In this document: positions 42,408-51,386 of the stretch, piece after piece
How the letters are laid out: every line of letters begins with the position of its first letter
Position numbering within the stretch: the first letter of the stretch is position 1
Source of the DNA: Eubacteriaceae bacterium
GTDB taxonomy: Bacteria; Bacillota; Clostridia; Eubacteriales; Anaerofustaceae
Length of the DNA stretch: 64,000 bases
Direction: 5' to 3'
Assembly (NCBI GenBank): GCA_017531485.1
Contig: JAFXKY010000046.1
Location: 1 to 64,000, forward strand
The notes under the pieces: model-generated
The model's database searches: none
Told to the model about the DNA's origin: nothing
Seen by the model: the letters and a program-made list of their open reading frames with translations, nothing else
Position numbers and translations under genes: made by a program

Positions 42408-43550
42408 ATGAAGTACAGACATTTTAACGGAAAAGACATTTCACAGCTCGGTTTCGGAGCAATGCGTCTTCCGACGCTCGAAAACGGAGAGATCAACAAA
42501 GAAGAAAGTTTCAGACTCTTCAAATACGCTTTTGACGAAGGCGTAAACTATTACGACACAGCATATGTATATCATGGCGGAAAAAGCGAAGTTGTTCTCG
42601 GTGAATGGGTAAAAAACGAAGGTATCAGGGATAAAGTGTATATCGCTGACAAACTCCCCACACTCCAGCTCAATGATGATTTCGACGCAAACGCAATTTT
42701 CGCAGAACAGCTCGAAAGACTTGATACGGATTACATCGATTTTTATCTCATGCACGCCCTCAGCCTCGACAAATGGAACAAGCTCAAAGAACTCGGCATC
42801 ATCAAATTTATGGACGAGATCAGAGCAAAGGGTAAAGTGAAATATATCGGTTTTTCTTTCCACGACGATTACGATGCATTTGTCAAAATCATTGATGATT
42901 ATGACTGGCAGTTCTGTCAGATTCAGCTCAACTTCATGGATATCGAAATTCAGGCAGGAATCAAAGGCCTCGAATATGCGGCATCAAAAGGCATCCCCGT
43001 TACTATCATGGAACCGTTGAAAGGCGGCAAGATCACTCAGATCAAAGATCCGTACACAACAAAGCTTAAAAACGCATATAAACTTCAGGACGTTCCTACA
43101 GCAACGATTTGCCTCAACTTCCTCTTTGACCGTCCGGAAGTCCTTACGGTTCTCAGCGGTATGAACGTATATGATCACGTTGTCGAAAATATCAAAGCCG
43201 CTTCAAACTGTCAGCCCGGCGCTCAGAGCGAAGCAGAAAAGAGATTCCTCACAGATCTCCGTGATTACATCAACGGAAAAGCAACTATCCCTTGCACAGC
43301 ATGTCGTTATTGCGTAGACGGATGTCCCAACAGCATCAACATTCCGAGAATCTTCGATATGTATAACGACGCAGTAATGTACGATACATTCGAAAGAAAC
43401 AAAGCCGGTTACGACAGAATGCCTTCAACAGGCAAGGACTGCGCTGAATGTGGTCAGTGTGAAGATGCTTGTCCGCAACACCTCACAATCATGGACTACC
43501 TCAAGAAGGTTGATGAATATTTCTCAGCAAATTCACCGGTAGCAGACTGA
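42408..43550 (+). CDS. Aldo/keto reductase with C-terminal [4Fe-4S] domain
   Basis: A 380-residue protein. Residues 1-270 form an AKR barrel with FNGKDISQLGFGAMRLP, the catalytic NYYDTAYVYHGGKSE (Asp, Tyr), a Lys in IADKLP and a His in YLMHALSLD. Residues ~275-370 are a ferredoxin-like tail with CTACRYCVDGCPNSINIP and CAECGQCEDACPQHLTI. Such AKR-Fe-S proteins may couple substrate reduction to ferredoxin-type electron carriers. GAAGGAGAAAAGAAAC precedes the ATG. Substrate not assignable. Confidence 0.9.
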   Translation: MKYRHFNGKDISQLGFGAMRLPTLENGEINKEESFRLFKYAFDEGVNYYDTAYVYHGGKSEVVLGEWVKNEGIRDKVYIADKLPTLQLNDDFDANAIFAEQLERLDTDYIDFYLMHALSLDKWNKLKELGIIKFMDEIRAKGKVKYIGFSFHDDYDAFVKIIDDYDWQFCQIQLNFMDIEIQAGIKGLEYAASKGIPVTIMEPLKGGKITQIKDPYTTKLKNAYKLQDVPTATICLNFLFDRPEVLTVLSGMNVYDHVVENIKAASNCQPGAQSEAEKRFLTDLRDYINGKATIPCTACRYCVDGCPNSINIPRIFDMYNDAVMYDTFERNKAGYDRMPSTGKDCAECGQCEDACPQHLTIMDYLKKVDEYFSANSPVAD

Positions 43551-43551
43551 T

Positions 43552-44988
43552 ATGAAACAAATATATATTCTGGGTTTTGGTTGTGCCGATCGCAGTGAGA
43601 TAACTCTCGGCACAATCGACACCCTTAAAAAATCTGACATGGTGTATGTCAGGACAATGCAGCATCCTGCCGCTGTCATTCTTGATGAATTCAATATTCC
43701 GTATATTGATTTTGACAACGTGTATGACAGAAGTGAAACGTTTGAAGACGTTTACGAGAAGATCGCCGACACAGTTATCAACGCTCCTGCGGAAGTCGTA
43801 TCTTACATCGTTCCGGGAAGCGCTGTTTTTGCGGAAAAAGCCGTTCAGATCATCGTCCGCAAGGCAACATGCCCTGTAAAGATAATTCCCGCTGTAAGCT
43901 TCCTTGATGGCATATTTGCGGCTTTGAAGATGGATGCCATCGAATCATTCAAGCTCATTGATGCTCTTGATATAATAAATTCAAAGCCCGACGTTTCAAC
44001 GACCAACATAATCGCACAGGTCTATGACCGTGATATCGCATCCGACGTCAAACTCGAACTCATGAATTATTACGACGATGAATTTGAAGTATTCGTTATC
44101 GTCGGCGCCGCTGCGGAAGATGAAAAGGTTATACCCGTAAAGATCTGCGAAATGGATTATGTCGAAGAGATCGACCATCTTACAAGCGTCGTGGTTCCTC
44201 CTGCATTGGGAGAACATGGCGCCGGGGCGTTTGAATCTCTGTATCACGTTATCAAAGAACTTCGCGGTGAAAACGGATGTGAATGGGACAAAGCACAGAC
44301 TCACGAAAGCCTTGTTAAATATCTTATCGAAGAATCCTATGAGTTCATCGATGCCATTAAAAATTCAGATCCTTACGGAATGTGTGAAGAGCTCGGAGAT
44401 GTCCTTTTGCAGATTATCCTTCATGCTGTCATCGCCGAAGAAGAAGGGGAGTTTATGCTTTCCGACATCATCAGGGACGAAACAAAGAAGATGATCCGTC
44501 GTCATCCACACGTCTTCTCCGAAGACAGACACCACACCGACTGGGAAGAGATCAAGAAAGAAGAACATCAGTACAAAAACACATCTCAGTCCATGAGTGA
44601 GATCCCGAGAAGTCTTCCGGCAATCATCTACGCCGACAAGATTCAGTCAAAGGCCGCAAAAGTCGGATTTGATTTTGATGATGCACTTCAGGCTATGGAT
44701 AAGCTTTATGAAGAAGCTGATGAGGTTATTGAAGCTGTAAAGGAAAACATCCATGTCATGGAAGAATGCGGAGATCTTCTCTTTGCGGCAATCAATGTGG
44801 TCCGTCTTGCGGGAGTCGATCCTTATGAAGCTCTCAGCCATGCAAACGACAAATTTTTCACCCGTTTTTCCCTTATGGAACGCCTTATCGAAGAAAACGG
44901 GCAACATATTTCCGAAATGAGTGTAAAAGAAGCGGATGTTTTCTGGGAGAAAGCAAAAAAAATGCTGAATTCCGAAAAAAACTCTTGA
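43552..44988 (+). CDS. mazG: MazG nucleotide pyrophosphohydrolase with tetrapyrrole-methylase-like N-terminal domain (YabN type)
   Basis: A 478-residue two-domain protein. Residues ~1-215 resemble the tetrapyrrole methylase fold (IYILGFGCADRSEITLGTID, SYIVPGSAVFAEKA). Residues ~225-475 are tandem MazG domains: RGENGCEWDKAQTHESLVKY, LIEESYEFIDAI and EELGDVLLQIILHA, then a second half with LYEEADEVIEAVKENIHVME. MazG hydrolyses NTPs, including damaged or alarmone-related ones. It is followed by the HU gene, as the YabN-type gene often is in Firmicutes. Starts 1 base after the AKR stop. Confidence 0.93.
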   Translation: MKQIYILGFGCADRSEITLGTIDTLKKSDMVYVRTMQHPAAVILDEFNIPYIDFDNVYDRSETFEDVYEKIADTVINAPAEVVSYIVPGSAVFAEKAVQIIVRKATCPVKIIPAVSFLDGIFAALKMDAIESFKLIDALDIINSKPDVSTTNIIAQVYDRDIASDVKLELMNYYDDEFEVFVIVGAAAEDEKVIPVKICEMDYVEEIDHLTSVVVPPALGEHGAGAFESLYHVIKELRGENGCEWDKAQTHESLVKYLIEESYEFIDAIKNSDPYGMCEELGDVLLQIILHAVIAEEEGEFMLSDIIRDETKKMIRRHPHVFSEDRHHTDWEEIKKEEHQYKNTSQSMSEIPRSLPAIIYADKIQSKAAKVGFDFDDALQAMDKLYEEADEVIEAVKENIHVMEECGDLLFAAINVVRLAGVDPYEALSHANDKFFTRFSLMERLIEENGQHISEMSVKEADVFWEKAKKMLNSEKNS

Positions 44989-45013
44989 TAAGAATGCATT
45001 AAATGTGTATTAT
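44985..45013 (+). promoter_or_regulatory. Promoter of the HU gene
   Basis: TTGATA (44985-44990, overlapping the mazG stop), 17 bases, TATTAT (45008-45013). It would give a 5' leader of about 140 bases. Confidence 0.65.
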
Positions 45014-45156
45014 ATTCATTGTGCTGAAAACAGCCTTGAAAAATATTTGACTGATTCAAAAACATACTTTTCATATGTTTTCTCACAAGGCATTATGCAT
45101 CGATCCGCCCGCAACAGGGAGAAAATAACATTTATTTCACAGGAGGAATTTTTAAA

Positions 45157-45429
45157 ATGAATAAAGCTGAACTTATTGCTGCTATTTCTAAGAAAACTGA
45201 TATTTCAAGAAAGGATGTAGAAAAAGTTGTTATGTCTATGCTTGATACTATCACGGAAACATTAAGAGAAGGCGATAAAGTATCACTCGTAGGCTTTGGC
45301 ACATTTGAATCCAAACAGAGAGCAAGCAGAGAAGGCATCAACCCCAGAACAAAGGAAAGAATCGTCATCCCCGCAACAAAGTCTCCGACTTTCAAAGCAG
45401 GAAAAGTTCTTAAAGAAGAAATCAACTAA
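45157..45429 (+). CDS. hup: DNA-binding protein HU
   Basis: A 90-residue histone-like protein. MNKAELIAAISKKTDISRKD at the N-terminus, GDKVSLVGFGTFESKQRASR in the core, and the DNA-contacting arm GINPRTKERIVIPATKSPTF, all standard. Bends and compacts DNA as a homodimer. Strong AGGAGGAATTTTTAAA ribosome site, own promoter, long leader and terminator, consistent with high expression. Confidence 0.97.
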   Translation: MNKAELIAAISKKTDISRKDVEKVVMSMLDTITETLREGDKVSLVGFGTFESKQRASREGINPRTKERIVIPATKSPTFKAGKVLKEEIN

Positions 45430-45442
45430 TTTTATATATCAC

Positions 45443-45469
45443 AGCGCAAAGTCCACTTTGCGCTTTTTA
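45443..45469 (+). terminator. Terminator of the HU gene
   Basis: AGCGCAAAGT, CC, ACTTTGCGCT then TTTTT, 13 bases after the stop codon. Confidence 0.88.
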
Positions 45470-45567
45470 TTTATATATATTTTACGACGTACAGTATATT
45501 TTTCTTTAAATTTTGAGTGAGTTGTGGTAGAATTACCCTGTATATTATTTTCAATAAGAGGTCACCC

Positions 45568-45990
45568 TTGGATAATACAAACACAAGATTTACATTAATG
45601 CGAGCAAAAAGCAGGGAAGAAGTTTTCAAGAGCGTTTTCTCTATGGAATTCAATGACGAATATCTTCCTGCAGATATTGAAATTACGGATGAAATAAAAA
45701 ACGATGAGAAATATATTCTCCGTACAGTTGAAGGAATAAAAACAAACCGCGAAGAGATCGACAACATCATTTCGTCTTCCCTCAGAGGCAGATCCCTCGA
45801 CCGCCTTTCAAAGCAGGTCGTTGCGATCCTCAGAGTCGGAACGTATGAAATTTGTTTTGCTGAAAATATTCCGCCTGTAACAGCTATATCAGAAGCTGTT
45901 AAGCTCGGTGATATTTACTGCGAAGATAACGAAGTTTCTTACATCAACGGTGTTTTAAACGGAATTTACAAATCCCGCAAACAGGACTGA
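45568..45990 (+). CDS. nusB: Transcription antitermination factor NusB
   Basis: A 140-residue all-helical protein. RAKSREEVFKSVFSMEF begins the fold, followed by LRGRSLDRLSKQVVAILRVG and the C-terminal PPVTAISEAVKLGDIY and SYINGVLNGIYK, all typical NusB. NusB with S10 supports rRNA antitermination. The start is TTG at 45568 with GAGGT 5-6 bases upstream; there is no suitable ATG except Met9 which lies inside the first helix. First gene of nusB-tsaD-like-xseA-xseB-ispA. Confidence 0.93.
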   Translation: MDNTNTRFTLMRAKSREEVFKSVFSMEFNDEYLPADIEITDEIKNDEKYILRTVEGIKTNREEIDNIISSSLRGRSLDRLSKQVVAILRVGTYEICFAENIPPVTAISEAVKLGDIYCEDNEVSYINGVLNGIYKSRKQD

Positions 45991-46925
45991 TGATCTTAGG
46001 TATCGATACAAGCAACTACACCACATCTGTCTGTATGATCGACAAAAGCGGGAATATCGTTTACGAAAACAGAAAGATCCTTCCCGTCAAAGAAGGTCAG
46101 AGGGGGCTCAGGCAGTCCGACGCCGTGTATGAACACGTAAGAAACCTTCCGGAACTTACTGACGGAATTGATAAATTTGATATATCCTGTATTGCAGCTT
46201 CCGTAACCCCAAGAAGGGTCGAAGGGTCATTCATGCCGTGCTTTCTCGTCGGAAAGAATTTCGCAAAGACAATGGCCAATCTCCTTCACGTTCCGTTTCA
46301 TGAAACAACTCATCAGGAAGGCCACATTGCCTCAGCACTTATGGGGAATGCTGACATAGACGCATCACGTCCGTTTATATTCGTTCATCTTTCCGGAGGC
46401 ACAACGGAGATTTTACTTTGCAGGGAAGATGAGTATGGATACGACTGCAAAATTATCGGAAACACCTCTGACATAAGTGCAGGTCAGTTCATAGATCGTG
46501 TCGGAGTAAATCTCGGAATGCAGTTTCCGTGCGGCGCGGAAATGGACAGTATTTTTGACAGTGAAAATAAGGAACTGACACTTCCGACATCGGTAAAAGG
46601 CTCTGTGATCAGTTTTGCAGGCGTCGAAACAAAGGTTGCCGGATTGATCGAAGAGGAAAGTATCACCCGCGCTTCTGCCGTCAGCGCCGTCTTCAGGTGT
46701 GTCGGAAGAAGCATCGGCAGAGCTGTCGAATATGCCGCAAAAGAACATGGAATAAAGGACATTATCCTTGGCGGAGGAGTTTCGTCAAGCATGAATGTAA
46801 AAAATATTATTTTAAAAGAACTTCACCCGTCCCGTTCTGTTCATAGCTCACCGAAAGGACTTTCCGCAGACAATTCCGTGGGGGTAGCGCTTCTGGGACT
46901 TAAACACGGAGGAAGAAATGACTGA
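45990..46925 (+). CDS. TsaD/Kae1 paralogue (ASKHA-fold protein)
   Basis: A 311-residue protein related to TsaD (formerly O-sialoglycoprotein endopeptidase). The N-terminal phosphate loop is LGIDTSNYTTSVCMID, the metal-binding His pair is in HETTHQEGHIASAL (~108), and later FVHLSGGTTEILL and ILGGGVSSSMNVK are typical ATP-binding segments. It is shorter and more divergent than true TsaD (no full GIETSCDET), which makes the tRNA t6A modification, so it is more likely a paralogue of unknown function. Found between nusB and xseA in several Clostridia. Its start overlaps the nusB stop by 1 base (TGATG). Confidence 0.85.
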   Translation: MILGIDTSNYTTSVCMIDKSGNIVYENRKILPVKEGQRGLRQSDAVYEHVRNLPELTDGIDKFDISCIAASVTPRRVEGSFMPCFLVGKNFAKTMANLLHVPFHETTHQEGHIASALMGNADIDASRPFIFVHLSGGTTEILLCREDEYGYDCKIIGNTSDISAGQFIDRVGVNLGMQFPCGAEMDSIFDSENKELTLPTSVKGSVISFAGVETKVAGLIEEESITRASAVSAVFRCVGRSIGRAVEYAAKEHGIKDIILGGGVSSSMNVKNIILKELHPSRSVHSSPKGLSADNSVGVALLGLKHGGRND

Positions 46926-48123
46926 TACGATAAGCGTAAGCCAGCTTAACAATTACATCAGCGCAGTTCTGGAGTTTGACGAAAACCTCGCAAATATCAG
47001 CGTCACAGGTGAACTTTCAAACGTCAAGAGCCATACTTCCGGACATATTTATTTCACACTCAAAGATGAGGAATCAAGAATCAGCGGAGTAATTTTCCGC
47101 GGACAGGCTTATTCCCTTAAATTCCGCCCGAAAGACGGAATGAAGGTCGTTGTGAACGGAAGAATATCCGTTTATTCAAAAGGCGGCACTTATCAGATCG
47201 TTGCAAATTCCATCACAAAGGCAGGAGAAGGCAATCTTTACGAGAATTATCTCAGGCTTATGGAAGATTATCGCAAGATGGGATATTTTGACAGTGAAAT
47301 CAAAAAGCCGCTCCCGTTTTTTCCTGAAAAGATAGCGCTTGTGACTTCTCCGACAGGTGCGGCGGTAAGGGATATGATAAGCGTCATTTCAAGACGGAAC
47401 ACTGCGGTTAAGATGATCGTATGCCCCGTAAAAGTTCAGGGCGTGGGGGCAGCTTCAGAGATCGGTCGGATGATAGATTACATCAACCTCCATGACATAG
47501 CCGACCTTATCATCACTGGACGCGGCGGCGGTTCCATCGAGGAACTCTGGGCATTCAACGAGCCTGAAGTTATCGAAAGCGTACACAATTCCCGTATCCC
47601 CGTAATTTCCGCAGTCGGACACGAAACGGACTTCACTATCTGTGATTTTACGGCAGACGTCCGCGCGGCGACGCCATCCGTAGCAGCGGAACTTGCGGTA
47701 TTCGATCTTGAGGATATGAGATATACGGTTTCGTTAAAGGGAGAAAAACTCTCATCGATCCTGCTTTCAAAGACTGAAATTCCGAAAAGAAGAATAAGCG
47801 ACATAAGGGAAACTATCCTGCCACTCCGTATTACGAAAGTGCTTGAAAAGAATATGATGAATGTCGACAAACTGACTTTATCGATGAATGACAAGATCGG
47901 AAGACTTCTGGAAGGATATAAAAACAGGATCCTGATGAGTAAGGCACTTATTGAATCATCATCTGTGGAAAATACCCTTAAAAGAGGCTTCTGGGTACTT
48001 ACCGACAAATCCGGAAACGTTTCTTCCGGAGAAAAACTGACGACGGGAAGCAAAGCGAACTTCGTAACGTCCGGAATGGAAGTTTCTGCGGATATTACGG
48101 AAATAAGGAAAAAATATGAGTAA
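46918..48123 (+). CDS. xseA: Exodeoxyribonuclease VII large subunit
   Basis: A 401-residue protein with an N-terminal OB fold (SVTGELSNVKSHTSGHIYFT, VVVNGRISVYSKGGTYQIVA) and the catalytic region SPTGAAVRDMISVISRRNT, IITGRGGGSIEELWAFNEPE and ISAVGHETDFTICDFTADVR. The helical tail is shorter than in E. coli. With XseB it degrades single-stranded DNA. Overlaps the preceding gene by 8 bases and xseB by 8 bases. Confidence 0.96.
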   Translation: MTDTISVSQLNNYISAVLEFDENLANISVTGELSNVKSHTSGHIYFTLKDEESRISGVIFRGQAYSLKFRPKDGMKVVVNGRISVYSKGGTYQIVANSITKAGEGNLYENYLRLMEDYRKMGYFDSEIKKPLPFFPEKIALVTSPTGAAVRDMISVISRRNTAVKMIVCPVKVQGVGAASEIGRMIDYINLHDIADLIITGRGGGSIEELWAFNEPEVIESVHNSRIPVISAVGHETDFTICDFTADVRAATPSVAAELAVFDLEDMRYTVSLKGEKLSSILLSKTEIPKRRISDIRETILPLRITKVLEKNMMNVDKLTLSMNDKIGRLLEGYKNRILMSKALIESSSVENTLKRGFWVLTDKSGNVSSGEKLTTGSKANFVTSGMEVSADITEIRKKYE

Positions 48124-48346
48124 TAAAAAGACATTTGAAGATAAACTGCAAAGACTTGAGGAGATCGTCTCTCTCATGGCAGACAGTAATGCGACACTTA
48201 CTGATTCCGTAAAACTTTTCAAAGAAGGTATGTCTCTCTCAGAAAGCCTTCAGAAAGAGCTCGAAAAAGCCGAAGAGGCTGTGAAGATGCTCGTAATGAA
48301 AAAAGACGGTCATGAATTTAAGGATTATGATGAAGAGCAATTTTGA
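48116..48346 (+). CDS. xseB: Exodeoxyribonuclease VII small subunit
   Basis: A 76-residue helical protein: FEDKLQRLEEIVSLMADSNA, then TLTDSVKLFKEGMSLSESLQ, the standard XseB hairpin. Partner of XseA; overlaps it by 8 bases and ispA by about 17 bases. Slightly extended acidic C-terminus. Confidence 0.96.
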   Translation: MSNKKTFEDKLQRLEEIVSLMADSNATLTDSVKLFKEGMSLSESLQKELEKAEEAVKMLVMKKDGHEFKDYDEEQF

Positions 48347-49229
48347 TATTTTGTATGAAAAATACCGCAAAATGACGGAAGAGATCATTTCCGGTCTTTA
48401 TCCGAAGGATTATCTCCCAACGGGACTTCCGCCTGTGCTGGATGAAAGCATGGCGTACAGTCTGTTTTCAGGCGGCAAAAGACTTCGTCCCATCCTCGTC
48501 CTCAGCACATATTATTCTCTCGGCGGAGACGGCAAAGAAATAGAATATCTCGCTTGTGCGGCGGAAATGATCCATACGTATTCCCTTATTCATGATGATT
48601 TGCCGTGCATGGATGATGATGAACTCAGAAGAGGAAAACCGACGAATCACATCGTCTTCGGTTATCCGATGGCGGTCCTCGCAGGGGACGGACTTCTTAA
48701 TCTTGCATATGAAACGATGCTGGAAGGGATGTTCGTTGCAAAGGACAAAGACAAATATCTCTCAGCTGCTTATACCCTCGCAAAAGCGGCAGGAATGAGA
48801 GGAATGGTCGGCGGTCAGGCTGCGGATATATCCTGGGAAGGAAGCGAACCTGACAAGGAAAAACTCAGTATAATTCATCGCAACAAGACCGGCGCCCTCA
48901 TCAGGGCAAGCATCCTTGCGGGATGTCTTTGTATCTGTGATGACAAGGAAACCGTCGATTCTCTCTTTCGGTACGGTGAATACATCGGAGAGATGTTTCA
49001 GATCACCGACGACATTCTGGATGTGACATCCGATGCTGAAACCCTCGGAAAAAATGTCATGAAGGATGCTGAGATGAATAAGATGACATATCCTTATGTA
49101 TATGGACTGGAAAATTCAAAAAAACGCGTTGAGGAACTTGCCAAATCAGCTGAAGAAGCAGTTTGCGGTATAAAAAACAACGAATTTTTCATTTCCCTTA
49201 TTGAATATCTTAAAAACAGGACAAAATAA
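48330..49229 (+). CDS. ispA: Farnesyl diphosphate synthase (polyprenyl synthetase family)
   Basis: A ~299-residue all-helical prenyltransferase. First aspartate-rich motif is HDDLPCMDDDELRRGKPTNH (~88), preceded by SGGKRLRPILVLS; the second is FQITDDILDVTSDAETLGK (~225). GGQAADISWEG and IHRNKTGALIRAS match IspA. It makes farnesyl diphosphate from isopentenyl and dimethylallyl units. The second of two adjacent ATGs (48330) has the better AAGGA spacing; 48327 is possible. Last gene of the nusB operon, before a promoter for cggR. Confidence 0.94.
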   Translation: MKSNFDILYEKYRKMTEEIISGLYPKDYLPTGLPPVLDESMAYSLFSGGKRLRPILVLSTYYSLGGDGKEIEYLACAAEMIHTYSLIHDDLPCMDDDELRRGKPTNHIVFGYPMAVLAGDGLLNLAYETMLEGMFVAKDKDKYLSAAYTLAKAAGMRGMVGGQAADISWEGSEPDKEKLSIIHRNKTGALIRASILAGCLCICDDKETVDSLFRYGEYIGEMFQITDDILDVTSDAETLGKNVMKDAEMNKMTYPYVYGLENSKKRVEELAKSAEEAVCGIKNNEFFISLIEYLKNRTK

Positions 49230-49252
49230 CAAAATTAAGTGAATTAATACTG

Positions 49253-49281
49253 TTGCATAATTTGTCTGAACAATATATAAT
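49253..49281 (+). promoter_or_regulatory. Promoter of cggR-gap operon
   Basis: TTGCAT (49253-49258), 17 bases, TATAAT (49276-49281), 28 bases before cggR. Confidence 0.7.
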
Positions 49282-49308
49282 TAAAGTGTGTATTCTGAAA
49301 GGTGGAGT

Positions 49309-50322
49309 ATGGATATATACAGTGCACAAAGACTTATCGGTGAGGATGCCGTAAATACTATGCATGAAAGATATAATATTCTCAAGTTTCTCTCAGAAAC
49401 CGATCATGCAGGCAGAAGGATGATTTCTGACAATCTGTTTCTGAGTGAAAGGACTGTGCGTAACCACCTTGAATATCTTGAGATGAAAGATCTCATTACT
49501 GTCGGCAAATCAGGGGCAGCAATAAAAAAGGAAGGGCTCACAGCACTTTCGGTGCTTACGGATTATTTCTCTCGTATGTTTTCTTCAAAAGAGAAAGAAA
49601 CTGCCCTGAAAGAACTTCTCGGAATCGATGATGTCGTCATCGTAAGAGGGGATTCATCGTTTGATCAGCTCTCCGTTCATAACATCGCATATGAAGCTGA
49701 CAAGATCCTTACGGGTTCTCCGCTTGGCGCGAAAGTCATCGCTGTAAGCGGCGGAAATACCATGAAAGCCGTATCCGACAATCTCAAAGGAATGATTTCC
49801 GACCAGTGTACGGTTATCCCCGTTAGAGGAGCTGTAGGAAGGAGCCACGCGGCGAGTGCCAACAGCATTTCTTCCACAATGGGAATGAGACTGAAATGCA
49901 ACGCTTACAGGCTGAATATTCCTGACGGAATAAGCCTTGCAGACCTTGATGTCCTTGCAGAAAGTCCGGACATTACGGCAGTGACGGATCTGTATGACAA
50001 GATAGACATTCTGTTTTTCGGCATATCCGATCCGAAGATCCTCATTGAAAACAGGACATTCGGCGAGCTTGAAAAAGGTCTCGTAAGTTCTCCGCTTTGT
50101 GTAGGGGAGGCGTTGGGATTTTATCTTGATTCGGAAGGAAGGGTCATCAAATCTCCGGAAAAGGTGGGACTCAGCAAAGACCAGATAAACAGAATACCTA
50201 AAAAATACGCCGTTGCCGGCGGTTCCGGCAAAAGTAAAGCAATCAAAGCGTTATGCGCATTCATAAATGATATAGTCCTTATCACTGACGAAGGTTGCGC
50301 AGATGCTTTATTGAATAAATAA
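49309..50322 (+). CDS. cggR: Central glycolytic genes regulator CggR (SorC family)
   Basis: A ~337-residue repressor. The N-terminal winged helix contains ILKFLSETDHAGRRMISDNL and FLSERTVRNHLEYLEMKDLI. The C-terminal SorC sugar-binding domain holds AVSGGNTMKAVSDNLKG, VIPVRGAVGR and CVGEALGFYLDSEGRVI. In Bacillus it represses gap-pgk-tpi-pgm-eno and is released by fructose-1,6-bisphosphate. The position directly upstream of gapA supports this. Start at 49309 (MDIYSAQRLI) with GGTGGAGT; a longer frame to 49288 lacks such a site. Confidence 0.93.
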   Translation: MDIYSAQRLIGEDAVNTMHERYNILKFLSETDHAGRRMISDNLFLSERTVRNHLEYLEMKDLITVGKSGAAIKKEGLTALSVLTDYFSRMFSSKEKETALKELLGIDDVVIVRGDSSFDQLSVHNIAYEADKILTGSPLGAKVIAVSGGNTMKAVSDNLKGMISDQCTVIPVRGAVGRSHAASANSISSTMGMRLKCNAYRLNIPDGISLADLDVLAESPDITAVTDLYDKIDILFFGISDPKILIENRTFGELEKGLVSSPLCVGEALGFYLDSEGRVIKSPEKVGLSKDQINRIPKKYAVAGGSGKSKAIKALCAFINDIVLITDEGCADALLNK

Positions 50323-50361
50323 TCTAACAAATTTTATGCCTTATAGGCGCAGGAGGAAATA

Positions 50362-51372
50362 ATGGGAGTAAGAATAGCAATCAATGGTTTCGGCAGAATT
50401 GGCAGACTGGCATTTCGTCTTCTTTTTGATGACAATGATTTTGAGATCGTTGCAATTAACGACCTTACAGACTCAAAAACTCTGGCTCATCTTTTAAAAT
50501 ACGACTCATGTCAGGGCTCATACAAGACAGATTCTATCAGCTACACTGAAGATTCTATCATTGTTGACGGTAAAGCAATTACTGTTCATAAAGAAAAAGA
50601 CCCCGAAGCTCTTCCCTGGAAAGAACTTGACGTTGATGTTGTGCTCGAATGCACAGGTAAATTCACAAATTATGACGGCTGCATGAAACATATCAACGCA
50701 GGCGCAAAGAAAGTTATCATCTCAGCACCGGCAAAAGGCGCCGGCGATGTTAAAACTATCGTATTCAACGTTAACCATGACATCCTCGACGGAACAGAAG
50801 TTATTCTTTCAGGAGCTTCTTGCACAACAAACTGTCTTGCTCCTGTTGCTAAAGTTCTTGACGAAAAATTCGGTCTTGAAAAAGGCTTCATGACAACTGT
50901 ACACGCTTACACAAACGACCAGGTAACTCTTGACGGTCCGCACAAAGATCTCAGAAGAGCAAGAGCCGCAGGCGTTAACATCGTTCCCACAACAACAGGC
51001 GCTGCAGCTGCTGTAGGTCTTGTTCTCCCGCAGCTCAAAGGCAAACTCGACGGTTCAGCACTCCGCGTTCCTGTCAAGACAGGTTCCCTCGTAGACCTCA
51101 CATGCACACTTTCCAAGAAAGTAACAGTCGAAGAAGTAAACAATGCTTTCATCGAAGCTAAAAACGAAACACTCGGCGTAACAAAAGATCCAATCGTTTC
51201 AAGCGACATCATCGGCATGAGCTATGGTTCACTTGTAGACCTCGGACTTACATCAGTTATGGAAGTTGACGGTCAGCAGCTCGTTAAAGTCGTTGCATGG
51301 TATGACAACGAAATGTCTTACACATACCAGCTCATCAGACTTGCTGATTACATTGCAAATATGAACAAATAA
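50362..51372 (+). CDS. gapA: Glyceraldehyde-3-phosphate dehydrogenase, type I
   Basis: A 336-residue NAD-dependent dehydrogenase. N-terminal [17 protein letters not shown] binds NAD, with Asp in INDLTD favouring NAD. The catalytic Cys is in [20 protein letters not shown] (~153). [20 protein letters not shown] and [15 protein letters not shown] complete the fold. Preceded by AGGAGGAAATA and followed by pgk after 14 bases. Confidence 0.97.
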   Translation: MGVRIAINGFGRIGRLAFRLLFDDNDFEIVAINDLTDSKTLAHLLKYDSCQGSYKTDSISYTEDSIIVDGKAITVHKEKDPEALPWKELDVDVVLECTGKFTNYDGCMKHINAGAKKVIISAPAKGAGDVKTIVFNVNHDILDGTEVILSGASCTTNCLAPVAKVLDEKFGLEKGFMTTVHAYTNDQVTLDGPHKDLRRARAAGVNIVPTTTGAAAAVGLVLPQLKGKLDGSALRVPVKTGSLVDLTCTLSKKVTVEEVNNAFIEAKNETLGVTKDPIVSSDIIGMSYGSLVDLGLTSVMEVDGQQLVKVVAWYDNEMSYTYQLIRLADYIANMNK

Positions 51373-51386
51373 CAAAGGAAGAGAAA

